A program made the position numbers and the translations under genes. A stretch of DNA of 37,454 bases from Chloroflexota bacterium (GTDB taxonomy: Bacteria > Chloroflexota > Dormibacteria > Dormibacterales > Dormibacteraceae): positions 1 to 37,454 of the forward strand of contig VBGM01000154.1 of NCBI GenBank assembly GCA_005880855.1. The letters are read 5' to 3'. A model generated the notes under the pieces. It worked only from the letters and a program-made list of their open reading frames with translations, had not been told where the DNA came from and made no database searches. How positions within the stretch are numbered: the stretch's first letter is position 1; the number at the start of each line of letters is the position of its first letter. Below are positions 23,634 to 31,556 of the stretch, piece after piece.

Positions 23634-24506
23634 TTAGCCAGGATACGGCAGCTTCAAGTCGTGGTTGTCGATGAGACGGGTTTTGCCGATCAAAATAGCA
23701 AGTACGGCCAGGCTGCCGCCCGCCGCAAAAGTGGCCGGGTCGACTACCTCGGCGTATTCGAGCCGAGCCAGCGGCTCCGCCTCGATCGCCTCACTCAAGA
23801 TCGCTTGCAAGCGGGCGGGATTGCGCTCACCCCGGCCGTAGGCTTCGGCCGCCAACCCCAGGGCTCGGCTCAGGCAGACGGCCGCCTGCCGCTCGGCCGC
23901 GTCCAGGTAGGCGTTGCGCGAGCTCAGCGCCAGGCCATCCGCCTCCCGCACGGTGGGGCACACGCGGATCTCGACTCCGAGGTCGATGTCTGCGGCCAGG
24001 CGTTTGACCACCGCCACCTGCTGGGCGTCCTTCTGGCCGAAGTAGGCGCGGTCTGGAGACGTGGCCGCAAACAGCTTCGTGACGACCGTGGCCACGCCCT
24101 CGAAATGGCCTGGGCGCGCCGCACCCTCGAGGATGTCGGTGATGCCGTGTACGTTGACCCTCGTGCTCGAGCCCGGCGGGTACATGTCCGTGACCGACGG
24201 CTTGTAGATGGCGTCGACGCCGGCCGCTCGAAGCATCGCCAGGTCGTGCTCTGGGCTGCGTGGATAGCGGCCCAGGTCTTCGCCAGCCCCGAACTGGATC
24301 GGGTTCACGAACACGCTGACGACCACACGGTCGTTCTCACGACACGCCGCCTCGACCAGGCTCATGTGCCCGGCGTGCAGCGCGCCCATCGTCGGCACGA
24401 GGCCGATGGCGCAGGCATCCGCGCGCCAGCCGCGGGCGATCTCCCGCATGAACGCCGGCGTCGCGACGGCGATCGGAAGGCTATCCGGCCCCGTACTTGA
24501 CCTCAT
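23634..24506 (-). CDS. panC: Pantothenate synthetase (pantoate-beta-alanine ligase)
   Basis: Joins pantoate and beta-alanine with ATP, the last step of pantothenate synthesis; class I synthetase-like fold. About 290 residues. The HIGH motif is HAGH (44-47) in VPTMGALHAGHMSL, followed by FVNPIQFG, PGHFEGVATVVTKLF, YFGQKDAQQ and the KMSKS-like LSSRN. The ATG at 24506 lies 26 nt inside the end of panB. Upstream in-frame sequence reads through panB in another frame and has no resemblance to PanC, so I set the start here. It is the last gene of the panB/panC part of the operon. Confidence 0.95.
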   Translation of the reverse strand: MRSSTGPDSLPIAVATPAFMREIARGWRADACAIGLVPTMGALHAGHMSLVEAACRENDRVVVSVFVNPIQFGAGEDLGRYPRSPEHDLAMLRAAGVDAIYKPSVTDMYPPGSSTRVNVHGITDILEGAARPGHFEGVATVVTKLFAATSPDRAYFGQKDAQQVAVVKRLAADIDLGVEIRVCPTVREADGLALSSRNAYLDAAERQAAVCLSRALGLAAEAYGRGERNPARLQAILSEAIEAEPLARLEYAEVVDPATFAAGGSLAVLAILIGKTRLIDNHDLKLPYPG

Positions 24507-25347
24507 CGCGCTGGGTCGCCGGAGCCGCGGATCCGTTGACTGATCCGGAGGCTGCCGAATACGAGTGCTCGGGCCCGGGGAAAGTGCCGTCGCCGACCTC
24601 TTCGATGTAGCGCTGCGCTGCGCTGGTGATCTCGGCCGCCAGGTTCGCGTAGCGCTTGACGAACTTCGGCGCCTTGCCCGTGGTGATGCCCAGCATGTCG
24701 TGGAACACCAGCACTTGCCCATCCGTGCCGGCCCCTGCGCCGATCCCGATGGTCGGAATCCGCAGGGCCTTGGTTACGCGGGTTGCCACCTCCGAGGGCA
24801 CGCCCTCGAGGACGATGCTGAACGCACCCGCCTGTTCCAGCTCCTTGGCGTCGGCCAGGATGCGCGTGGCCTGCTTGTCGCTCTTCCCCTGGACCTTGAA
24901 ACCGCCCATCTGATGCACGAACTGCGGGGTGAGGCCGAGGTGACCCATCACGGGGATGCCCATGTCCGTCAGCCGCCGCGTGATCTCGACAACGCGTCCG
25001 CCGCCCTCCAGCTTGACGGCGTGCATGCCGCCCTCCTGCATGAACCGGCCCGCGGTCGTGATCGCCTGCTCGACGGACGTGTGATAGGACATGAACGGCA
25101 TGTCGCCAACCAGCAGTGCCTGGCGCGCGCCGCGCGCGACCGCCTTGGCGTGGTGGACCATCTCGTCGACCGTTACCGGCAGCGTGGTCGGGTAGCCGAG
25201 CATGACCATGCCCAGACTGTCGCCGACGAGAAGGATCGGAATGCCGGCTTCGTCGAGGATCTTCGCGCTCAGATAGTCGTATGCGGTGAGCACGGCAAAG
25301 CGCCGGCCTTCTTCTTTGAACCGCTGGACGTCCAGCACCGTGGTCAT
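24481..25347 (-). CDS. panB: 3-methyl-2-oxobutanoate hydroxymethyltransferase
   Basis: Transfers a hydroxymethyl group from methylene-tetrahydrofolate to ketoisovalerate to make ketopantoate. About 288 residues. Metal and substrate residues are seen in LVGDSLGMVMLGYPTTLPVTVDEM, VGDMPFMSYHTS, AVKLEGG, MGHLGLTPQ, the catalytic-glutamate segment FSIVLEGVP and IGIGAGAGTDGQVLVFHD. ATG 25347 has AAGGAG ten bases upstream and shares one base with the preceding stop (TGATG). The C-terminal 25 residues beyond the core are low-complexity (Ser/Ala/Gly). No panD is in the window. Confidence 0.96.
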   Translation of the reverse strand: MTTVLDVQRFKEEGRRFAVLTAYDYLSAKILDEAGIPILLVGDSLGMVMLGYPTTLPVTVDEMVHHAKAVARGARQALLVGDMPFMSYHTSVEQAITTAGRFMQEGGMHAVKLEGGGRVVEITRRLTDMGIPVMGHLGLTPQFVHQMGGFKVQGKSDKQATRILADAKELEQAGAFSIVLEGVPSEVATRVTKALRIPTIGIGAGAGTDGQVLVFHDMLGITTGKAPKFVKRYANLAAEITSAAQRYIEEVGDGTFPGPEHSYSAASGSVNGSAAPATQRDEVKYGAG

Positions 25348-26207
25348 CACCGACGTCTCCTTCGGGTCGCTGCCACATCTCGGGTCAGCGCCCTGTCGAC
25401 TCGCTCTGCCGCGGCGGTATCGAGGCCCGCTTTCTTCGCGATCTCGAGCGCGGTCCGGCCGAGCATACGATAAACGTCCGCCTTGCGCCCCCCACCTCTC
25501 CGGGAGCTCGAATCGAGCCCGGCCAGAGCCTCCAGGTGGCGGGTGACGGTCTCGACATCGCCCCTGCGAACAGGCCCGGTGAGGGCCACGGTCGGGCCGC
25601 GCCGGGCGACTTCCGCAAGCGCTCCCTGCATCAGCGGCACCAGCCCCGCGACCGCTTCGCGTTCGGTCCATCCGATCGCCCGCAGCAGCTCGACCGCCTC
25701 GCCCGCCAAAGCGACCAGGTAGTTCGACGCGAACACCGCAGCGGCGTGATAGACGACCCTCTCCGCCTCGCGCACATTGCGCGGTTTGGCGCCGAGATCA
25801 CGAGCCAGGCGCTGGAGCCTTCGCCGCAGCGCGTCCGAGCTGGCATCGATCGCGACCAGGCTGCCTCGAAACGCCTCCGGCGGGCGGGGCTCTGGAAACG
25901 ACTGCAGCGGATGAAACGACCCGACCGCGTGCCCACGCGGCAAACCATCGAGCACGCCAAGTCCCAGCGCGCCGCTGCAGTGGACGAAAGCGGCGCCGCT
26001 CGGAGTGGCGCCGGCCGCGGCGATCTCGCCGGCAAGGCTCTCGATCGCGCCATCCGGAACGGTCAAGAACACGACCGACCGCCGCCGCGAGAGCAGCGCG
26101 CGGCCGAGAGCCTGGACGCCATGGCGCGCCGGCGTCAGCAGCACGCGGTGGCCGGCGCGGCGAAAGGCACGCGCGAGACTTCGGCCGAGGTTACCCCGGC
26201 CCATCAC
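25347..26207 (-). CDS. Rossmann-like/DUF2520 oxidoreductase; possible ketopantoate reductase
   Basis: A 286-residue protein. The N-terminus carries a dinucleotide-binding glycine motif GRGNLGRSLARAFRRAGHRV, then VVFLTVPDGAIESLA and AFVHCSGALG and GSFHPLQSFP, typical of the Rossmann-like plus DUF2520 pair. The C-terminal helical domain (HAAAVFASNYLVALAGEAVELL, PLMQGALAEV, ALTGPVRRGDVETVTRHLEAL) fits DUF2520. It lies immediately upstream of panB and no panE is present in the window, so it may reduce ketopantoate. I recall PanG-type reductases as being of this kind but have not verified it. The GTG start cuts into the first beta strand; a CTG at 26219 would restore it. It begins 25 nt after the ftsH stop. 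Confidence 0.82.
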   Translation of the reverse strand: MMGRGNLGRSLARAFRRAGHRVLLTPARHGVQALGRALLSRRRSVVFLTVPDGAIESLAGEIAAAGATPSGAAFVHCSGALGLGVLDGLPRGHAVGSFHPLQSFPEPRPPEAFRGSLVAIDASSDALRRRLQRLARDLGAKPRNVREAERVVYHAAAVFASNYLVALAGEAVELLRAIGWTEREAVAGLVPLMQGALAEVARRGPTVALTGPVRRGDVETVTRHLEALAGLDSSSRRGGGRKADVYRMLGRTALEIAKKAGLDTAAAERVDRALTRDVAATRRRRR

Positions 26208-26232
26208 GATCAGGTCCAGAGTCGGGCGGCTC

Positions 26233-28106
<1,874 letters not shown>

Positions 28107-28110
<4 letters not shown>

Positions 28111-29420
28111 ATGGGCTCTCCTGGAAGGCTGTTAAGCGATTCTACTTTAGCTGGGATACCGCGAACTGTTACGTGCAACGAGGGTTCGCCCGCGCGGGTC
28201 GCCATCTCCGCCGAGACCGCGATGCCCGGCACGATCGCCAGGGCGTCGCCGGCAAACACGAGCGGCCATACATCCCTGTCCTCGCGCGGTACGCGCGCGT
28301 CTACAAAAATGTCCTGCAGCTTTCGGGTGCCACGGCCGCCCAGGGGCCGCATCCTCAGGCCCGGGGTGCGATAGCCCAGGCGTAGGTCGAGACCTGGCTT
28401 GAGGTGAGCAACGCCGGCCTCGTCGCAGCCCGAGCAAGCCGAAACCGTCAGCTCAGGCGCCGGCTGGTGCTCTCGTTCCCGGGCGACGATCTGCATGGCC
28501 TCCCCCACGATACGTAAACGTAGACCGTGGGGTAGGTCCACGCCGCGGCCGCCTGGACCGGGCTCGGCGAGCCTGAGCATTGCCTGCAGGTGCGCTCGGG
28601 ACAGCGCGGGCTGAGCGCCGCCGGCCTGCGCATAAAGCTGGCGCATGAGCTCGGCCGCGACAGGTTCTGGCGAAGAAGTGACGGCTGAGCGCAGCGTGGC
28701 CGCGCCGTTCAACGACGTCGCGGCGATCCCCTCGAGAGACTCCTGCAGCGCCGCGGCGCATGCGGCAGCGCGATGAAAGCGCTTCACGATTCCGGGCCGA
28801 TCGCGCTCCAGGGCGGGAAGGATGTCGCGCCGCACCCGAACGCGTGCATACGCTTCGTTGGAGTTCGCTGGATCTTGCAGCGGCTCGACGCCGCGCAGCT
28901 CGAGGAACTCGATGATGTCACTCCTCCACACGGCAAGCAGCGGCCGCACGAACACGCCGCGCCGCGCGGGCATGCCGCGCATGCCGGCGAGCCCACATCC
29001 GCGCAATAGATGAAGGACGACGCCCTCCACCACATCGTCAGCGGTATGGGCGATCGCAACCACGTCCGCGCCCGTTTGCGCACGAGCGCGCTCGAGGAAC
29101 TCGTAACGAAGCGTGCGCGCCCCCGCCTGCACCGAACCCCGCGGCATCATGCTTTCACGACGCTCGAGGATCAGTTCAACGCCCATGCGCCTACACAGGT
29201 CGCGCACGTGATCCGCGGCGCGCTCAGAGCCCGGCTGCAGCGCGTGGTCGTAGTGGGCGGCGACGATCTGGTGACCAGCTTCGATCAGCGCCAGTAGGAG
29301 CGCGGTGCTGTCGGGGCCGCCGGAAACGGCCGCGAGCACGCGATCACCAGTCACGAGGAGACCGGACTCGCGCAGCCCGGCCGTCACCGACTCGGTGTTA
29401 TTCGGAGGCGCCATGCGCAT
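28107..29420 (-). CDS. tilS: tRNA(Ile)-lysidine synthetase
   Basis: Converts the wobble cytidine of tRNA-Ile2 (CAU) to lysidine, which changes its identity from methionine to isoleucine. 437 residues with the PP-loop SGGPDS at 33-38, [36 protein letters not shown] (the family usually reads HTADDQAET) and [15 protein letters not shown]. The C-terminal region holds the substrate-binding and TilS_C domains, the latter with [28 protein letters not shown]. It overlaps the PH-like gene by 23 bp at its start; the ATG at 29414 is an alternative. A CAU tRNA that may be its substrate lies about 540 bp upstream on the same strand. Confidence 0.95.
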
Positions 29421-29934
29421 ACCTCGACCTCCAGGCGTTCATCAAGGCGGCGAGGTCTTCAGCCTTCATCCCGTACGTGTCTGGAAGGCCTGCGTCATGA
29501 CCGCTCAGCGACCGGGCAACGGCTCGCATGCTCGAATGCTCCGAGTATGCCGGCACGTAGTCGAACTTCACCATTTTCGAGCGATATGCGACCTGTTCGG
29601 CGGTGAAGGAAGTCACGTCAGACCATCGAATCGTCCGCGGGCCCCACAGCGTCCCCATGGTGAACCGCTCCGGGGTCAGAGACAGGTACATGCGTGAGCT
29701 GAACAGCTGAATGAATGAGAGCGGGATCCCAAGGCCGAAGAAGATCACGCTCACCCAGCCCCAGAAGCGCGCGTCACCGATTGGAGCGCGAGGCACCGGG
29801 CCACCAACGTTGATCATCCACACCCCGGTCGCGACAAAGGCGATGAATACGACCAACAGCAGGATCCATTTCCGCTTGCTTGGGCGCAGCAGTAGGCGGT
29901 CGGGAGTCGCGCTTACTTCGCGGGCTGCGTCCAA
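29398..29934 (-). CDS. Small membrane protein with PH-like (STM3941-type) domain
   Basis: A 178-residue protein. Two hydrophobic segments lie at about 24-44 and 58-78 after an N-terminal strand-forming stretch, then a PH-like region with SSRMYLSLTPERFTMGTLWGPRTIRWSDVTSF. It resembles the uncharacterised family of membrane proteins with a split PH domain. No catalytic motif is seen and the function is unknown. It begins 28 bp after the 3' end of the tRNA at 29963 and its end overlaps tilS, so it is likely cotranscribed with tilS and ftsH. Confidence 0.7.
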   Translation of the reverse strand: MDAAREVSATPDRLLLRPSKRKWILLLVVFIAFVATGVWMINVGGPVPRAPIGDARFWGWVSVIFFGLGIPLSFIQLFSSRMYLSLTPERFTMGTLWGPRTIRWSDVTSFTAEQVAYRSKMVKFDYVPAYSEHSSMRAVARSLSGHDAGLPDTYGMKAEDLAALMNAWRSRYAHGASE

Positions 29935-29962
29935 AGCGATTCTCCGTGCTCTCTTACTGGCA

Positions 29963-30038
29963 TGGTGGTGCCGGCTGGACTCGAACCAGCGACAACGCGA
30001 TTATGAGTCGCGCGCTCTACCACCTGAGCTACGGCACC
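29963..30038 (-). tRNA. tRNA with CAU anticodon: tRNA-Met (elongator) or tRNA-Ile2
   Basis: Reading the minus strand from 30038, a complete 76-nt cloverleaf includes an encoded CCA. Acceptor stem GGTGCCG/CGGCACC, D arm GCTC...GAGC, anticodon stem CGCGA/TCGCG with loop CTCATAA (anticodon CAU), variable TTGTC, and T arm GCTGG/CCAGC with loop TTCGAGT. The first pair is G-C, so it is not the initiator. The CTCATAA loop and the TGTCGCTGGTTCGAGTCCAGC-like arm resemble E. coli tRNA-Ile2 as much as elongator tRNA-Met, so the decoding identity is not settled. The nearby tilS makes Ile2 attractive. Confidence 0.92.
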
Positions 30039-30056
30039 ACGGCGCCGGAGGTAAGC

Positions 30057-30140
30057 CTAACGAGCCGTCTGTGCCTTTGCCTTGAGCTTGCGCTTCTTCG
30101 CTCGGTGCTTGGCGATCGCGACCCGCTTCCTCTTGTTCAC
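30057..30140 (-). CDS. 27-residue highly basic protein, bS22/mS38 (AURKAIP1/COX24)-like
   Basis: GTG 30140 opens a 27-codon frame ending at TAG 30057, between the two tRNAs. The product begins MNKRKRVAIAKHRAKKRKLK and has 13 Lys/Arg residues. A ribosome site GGGAG lies five bases before the GTG, and TATATG lies further upstream. The pattern of KR-rich ends around a KHR core resembles the tiny mitochondrial mS38 / mycobacterial bS22 group of ribosomal proteins, but similarity over so few residues is weak support. The gene is too short for standard gene finders. Its placement within a tRNA cluster favours a translation role. Confidence 0.7.
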   Translation of the reverse strand: MNKRKRVAIAKHRAKKRKLKAKAQTAR

Positions 30141-30160
30141 GAAATCTCCCTCATATAAGG

Positions 30161-30186
30161 ACGAAGCCGGGAAAACCCGGCTTCGT
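30161..30186 (-). terminator. Hairpin downstream of tRNA-fMet
   Basis: A perfect 11-bp stem ACGAAGCCGGG/CCCGGCTTCGT (30161-30171/30176-30186) with a four-base loop AAAA on the plus strand (TTTT in the minus-strand RNA). It lies 12 nt after the 3' end of tRNA-fMet and 20 nt before the small basic gene. In the transcription direction only CCTTATAT follows, so termination is uncertain; processing or partial attenuation is also possible. Confidence 0.5.
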
Positions 30187-30198
30187 GGTTGCTGCTTA

Positions 30199-30273
30199 TG
30201 GTTGCGGAGGTCGGATTCGAACCGACGACCTTCGGGTTATGAGCCCGACGAGCTGCCGCTGCTCCACTCCGCG
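30199..30273 (-). tRNA. Initiator tRNA-fMet (CAU)
   Basis: A 75-nt cloverleaf with encoded CCA. The acceptor stem CGCGGAG/CTCCGCA has the C1-A72 mismatch that marks bacterial initiators. The anticodon stem TCGGG/CCCGA holds three consecutive G-C pairs beside the anticodon loop CTCATAA, the second initiator hallmark. The D stem GAGC/GCTC has A11-T24, also typical. The T arm GTCGG/CCGAC with TTCGAAT is normal. A perfect TATAAT begins six bases upstream of its 5' end. Confidence 0.97.
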
Positions 30274-30279
30274 ATCCGA

Positions 30280-30285
30280 ATTATA
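30280..30285 (-). promoter_or_regulatory. -10 box of the tRNA-fMet transcript
   Basis: TATAAT on the minus strand ends 6 bases before the 5' nucleotide of tRNA-fMet, so transcription would begin at or within a base or two of the mature 5' end. No clear -35 hexamer is present at 17 nt. The transcript probably covers the tRNA, the small basic gene and the second CAU tRNA. Confidence 0.6.
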
Positions 30286-30322
30286 CCCCTTGCTTTCCAG
30301 GTCATTCCTTGAGCCCTCGGGT

Positions 30323-30694
30323 TCAGTGGGTCGGGGTCGGGGAGGCTTTGGCCGGGGGGGTCGGCGAAGGGCTGGCAGGCGTTGTGACGAGGAACGTGCG
30401 CTCGTTCGGCTTCGCGTAGCCGCTGAGCCGCGCCTCTTCCTCGTCGGCGGAGCCATTGGTGATCGCCTGGACGTCCCGCTTGTAACCCTGGTTCTGCGCG
30501 GAGAGCACCGAGTTCTGGTGCCGAAGGTCGGTGGCCTGCGAGCTGAGTTTATGGCTGAGGTAACCCTCTTGCACGAAGGCATAGCCGACCCATATGGCGA
30601 CGACAGCGAACACGGCGAGCATCACGAGATGACGCATCGAAAGACCGCCGGTGCGGACGGTGCCGGCTGCAACCAGAACTTTGCTGTTTCTCAT
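30323..30694 (-). CDS. Septum formation initiator protein, DivIC/FtsB-like
   Basis: A 123-residue single-pass membrane protein. A basic N-terminus is followed by a membrane helix at about 20-42 and a coiled-coil stretch (about 44-80, SHKLSSQATDLRHQNSVLSAQ), then the family tail in which GYAKPNERTFLVT corresponds to the GMVKPGE-type end of FtsB. A low-complexity Pro/Thr/Ser tail ends the protein. FtsB/DivIC proteins bridge early and late divisome proteins. Its position between mazG and tilS is that of divIC in Bacillus, which supports the call more than sequence identity does. TATAGT at 30732-30737 on the minus strand could be its -10 box. Confidence 0.82.
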   Translation of the reverse strand: MRNSKVLVAAGTVRTGGLSMRHLVMLAVFAVVAIWVGYAFVQEGYLSHKLSSQATDLRHQNSVLSAQNQGYKRDVQAITNGSADEEEARLSGYAKPNERTFLVTTPASPSPTPPAKASPTPTH

Positions 30695-30749
30695 GCTGGA
30701 TCGTGTGCTGTGACGACGCGGAGGGGAGCCGACTATATCAACCCGACCC

Positions 30750-31556
30750 CTACTTCGTCTCCTCCCAGCGCTTCACCAGCTCGTTGTGGTCGAGGTCGCG
30801 GAAGTCCACACCGTCGCGACGGAGCGAAGCCTCTGTCGCTGCGAACCGGTCGCGGAATCGCTGCCCCGCGACACGCAAAGCGTCTTCCGGATTGATCTTC
30901 AGACGCCGTGCCAGCGAGACAACAGCGAACAGCAGGTCGCCCATCTCTTCGAATGCCTGCTTGGCATCGGTTGCTTGGGCCAGCTCGCGTGCCTCCTCGG
31001 CGACATTCTCGGCTGTCTGCGTCGGGGACTCGAAATCGAATCCCACGCGCGCCGCGCGCTTCTGCAATCCGAGCGCCCATGCGAGCGCCGGCAGCGTCGC
31101 CGGCACGCGATCGACCACCGACTCATGCTCGCGGCCGCTGTTGCGAGCGTCATCGCGCTTGGCATGCTCCCAGTTCCGCAGCACCTCCTCGGCGTCGGCG
31201 ACGGAGACATCGCCGAACACGTGCGGATGACGAGCCACCATCTTCGCGGCGACCGCCTCCGAAACCTGCGCCGCGTCGAACCGCCGCTCATCGGCCGCAA
31301 TCTCGGCGTGCATCGCCACCTGCAGCAGGAGGTCGCCCAGCTCCTCTTTCATCTTCGCGTCGTCGCCCGAGTCGATCGCCTCGAGCAGCTCGTACGTCTC
31401 CTCCAATAGATAAGGACGTAGGGACTCGTGGGTTTGTTCGCGATCCCAGGGGCAGCCGCCAGGCGCGCGCAGCCGGGCCACGACCTCGAAGATCGCCTCG
31501 ATGCCCGGCGAATAGGGCCGCTCGGAGGCGTCGGGCATCGGTTCAGATTCTGTCAT
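30750..31556 (-). CDS. mazG: Nucleoside triphosphate pyrophosphohydrolase MazG
   Basis: Hydrolyses NTPs, including non-canonical ones, to NMP and pyrophosphate. The 268-residue length matches full-length two-domain MazG. The first domain has the family opener LRAPGGCPWDREQTHESLRPYLLEETYELLEAI and the second acidic cluster EELGDLLLQV; the second domain repeats the pattern with EEARELAQA and EEMGDLLFAV. ARHPHVFGD between them is conserved. The ATG overlaps the mfd stop as ATGA, so translation is coupled to mfd, unlike the looser spacing in Bacillus, where spoVT and yabM intervene. Confidence 0.95.
   Translation of the reverse strand: MTESEPMPDASERPYSPGIEAIFEVVARLRAPGGCPWDREQTHESLRPYLLEETYELLEAIDSGDDAKMKEELGDLLLQVAMHAEIAADERRFDAAQVSEAVAAKMVARHPHVFGDVSVADAEEVLRNWEHAKRDDARNSGREHESVVDRVPATLPALAWALGLQKRAARVGFDFESPTQTAENVAEEARELAQATDAKQAFEEMGDLLFAVVSLARRLKINPEDALRVAGQRFRDRFAATEASLRRDGVDFRDLDHNELVKRWEETK

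Noticed and set aside
24507-24722. N-terminal extension of panC
   Set aside because: It reads through panB in another frame and is low-complexity and unlike PanC.
28120-28140. AGGCTGTTAAG, matching the end of repeat copy B, as a third copy of the 97-nt element
   Set aside because: It lies within the tilS coding end and lacks the C-rich core at the expected distance; coincidence is more likely.
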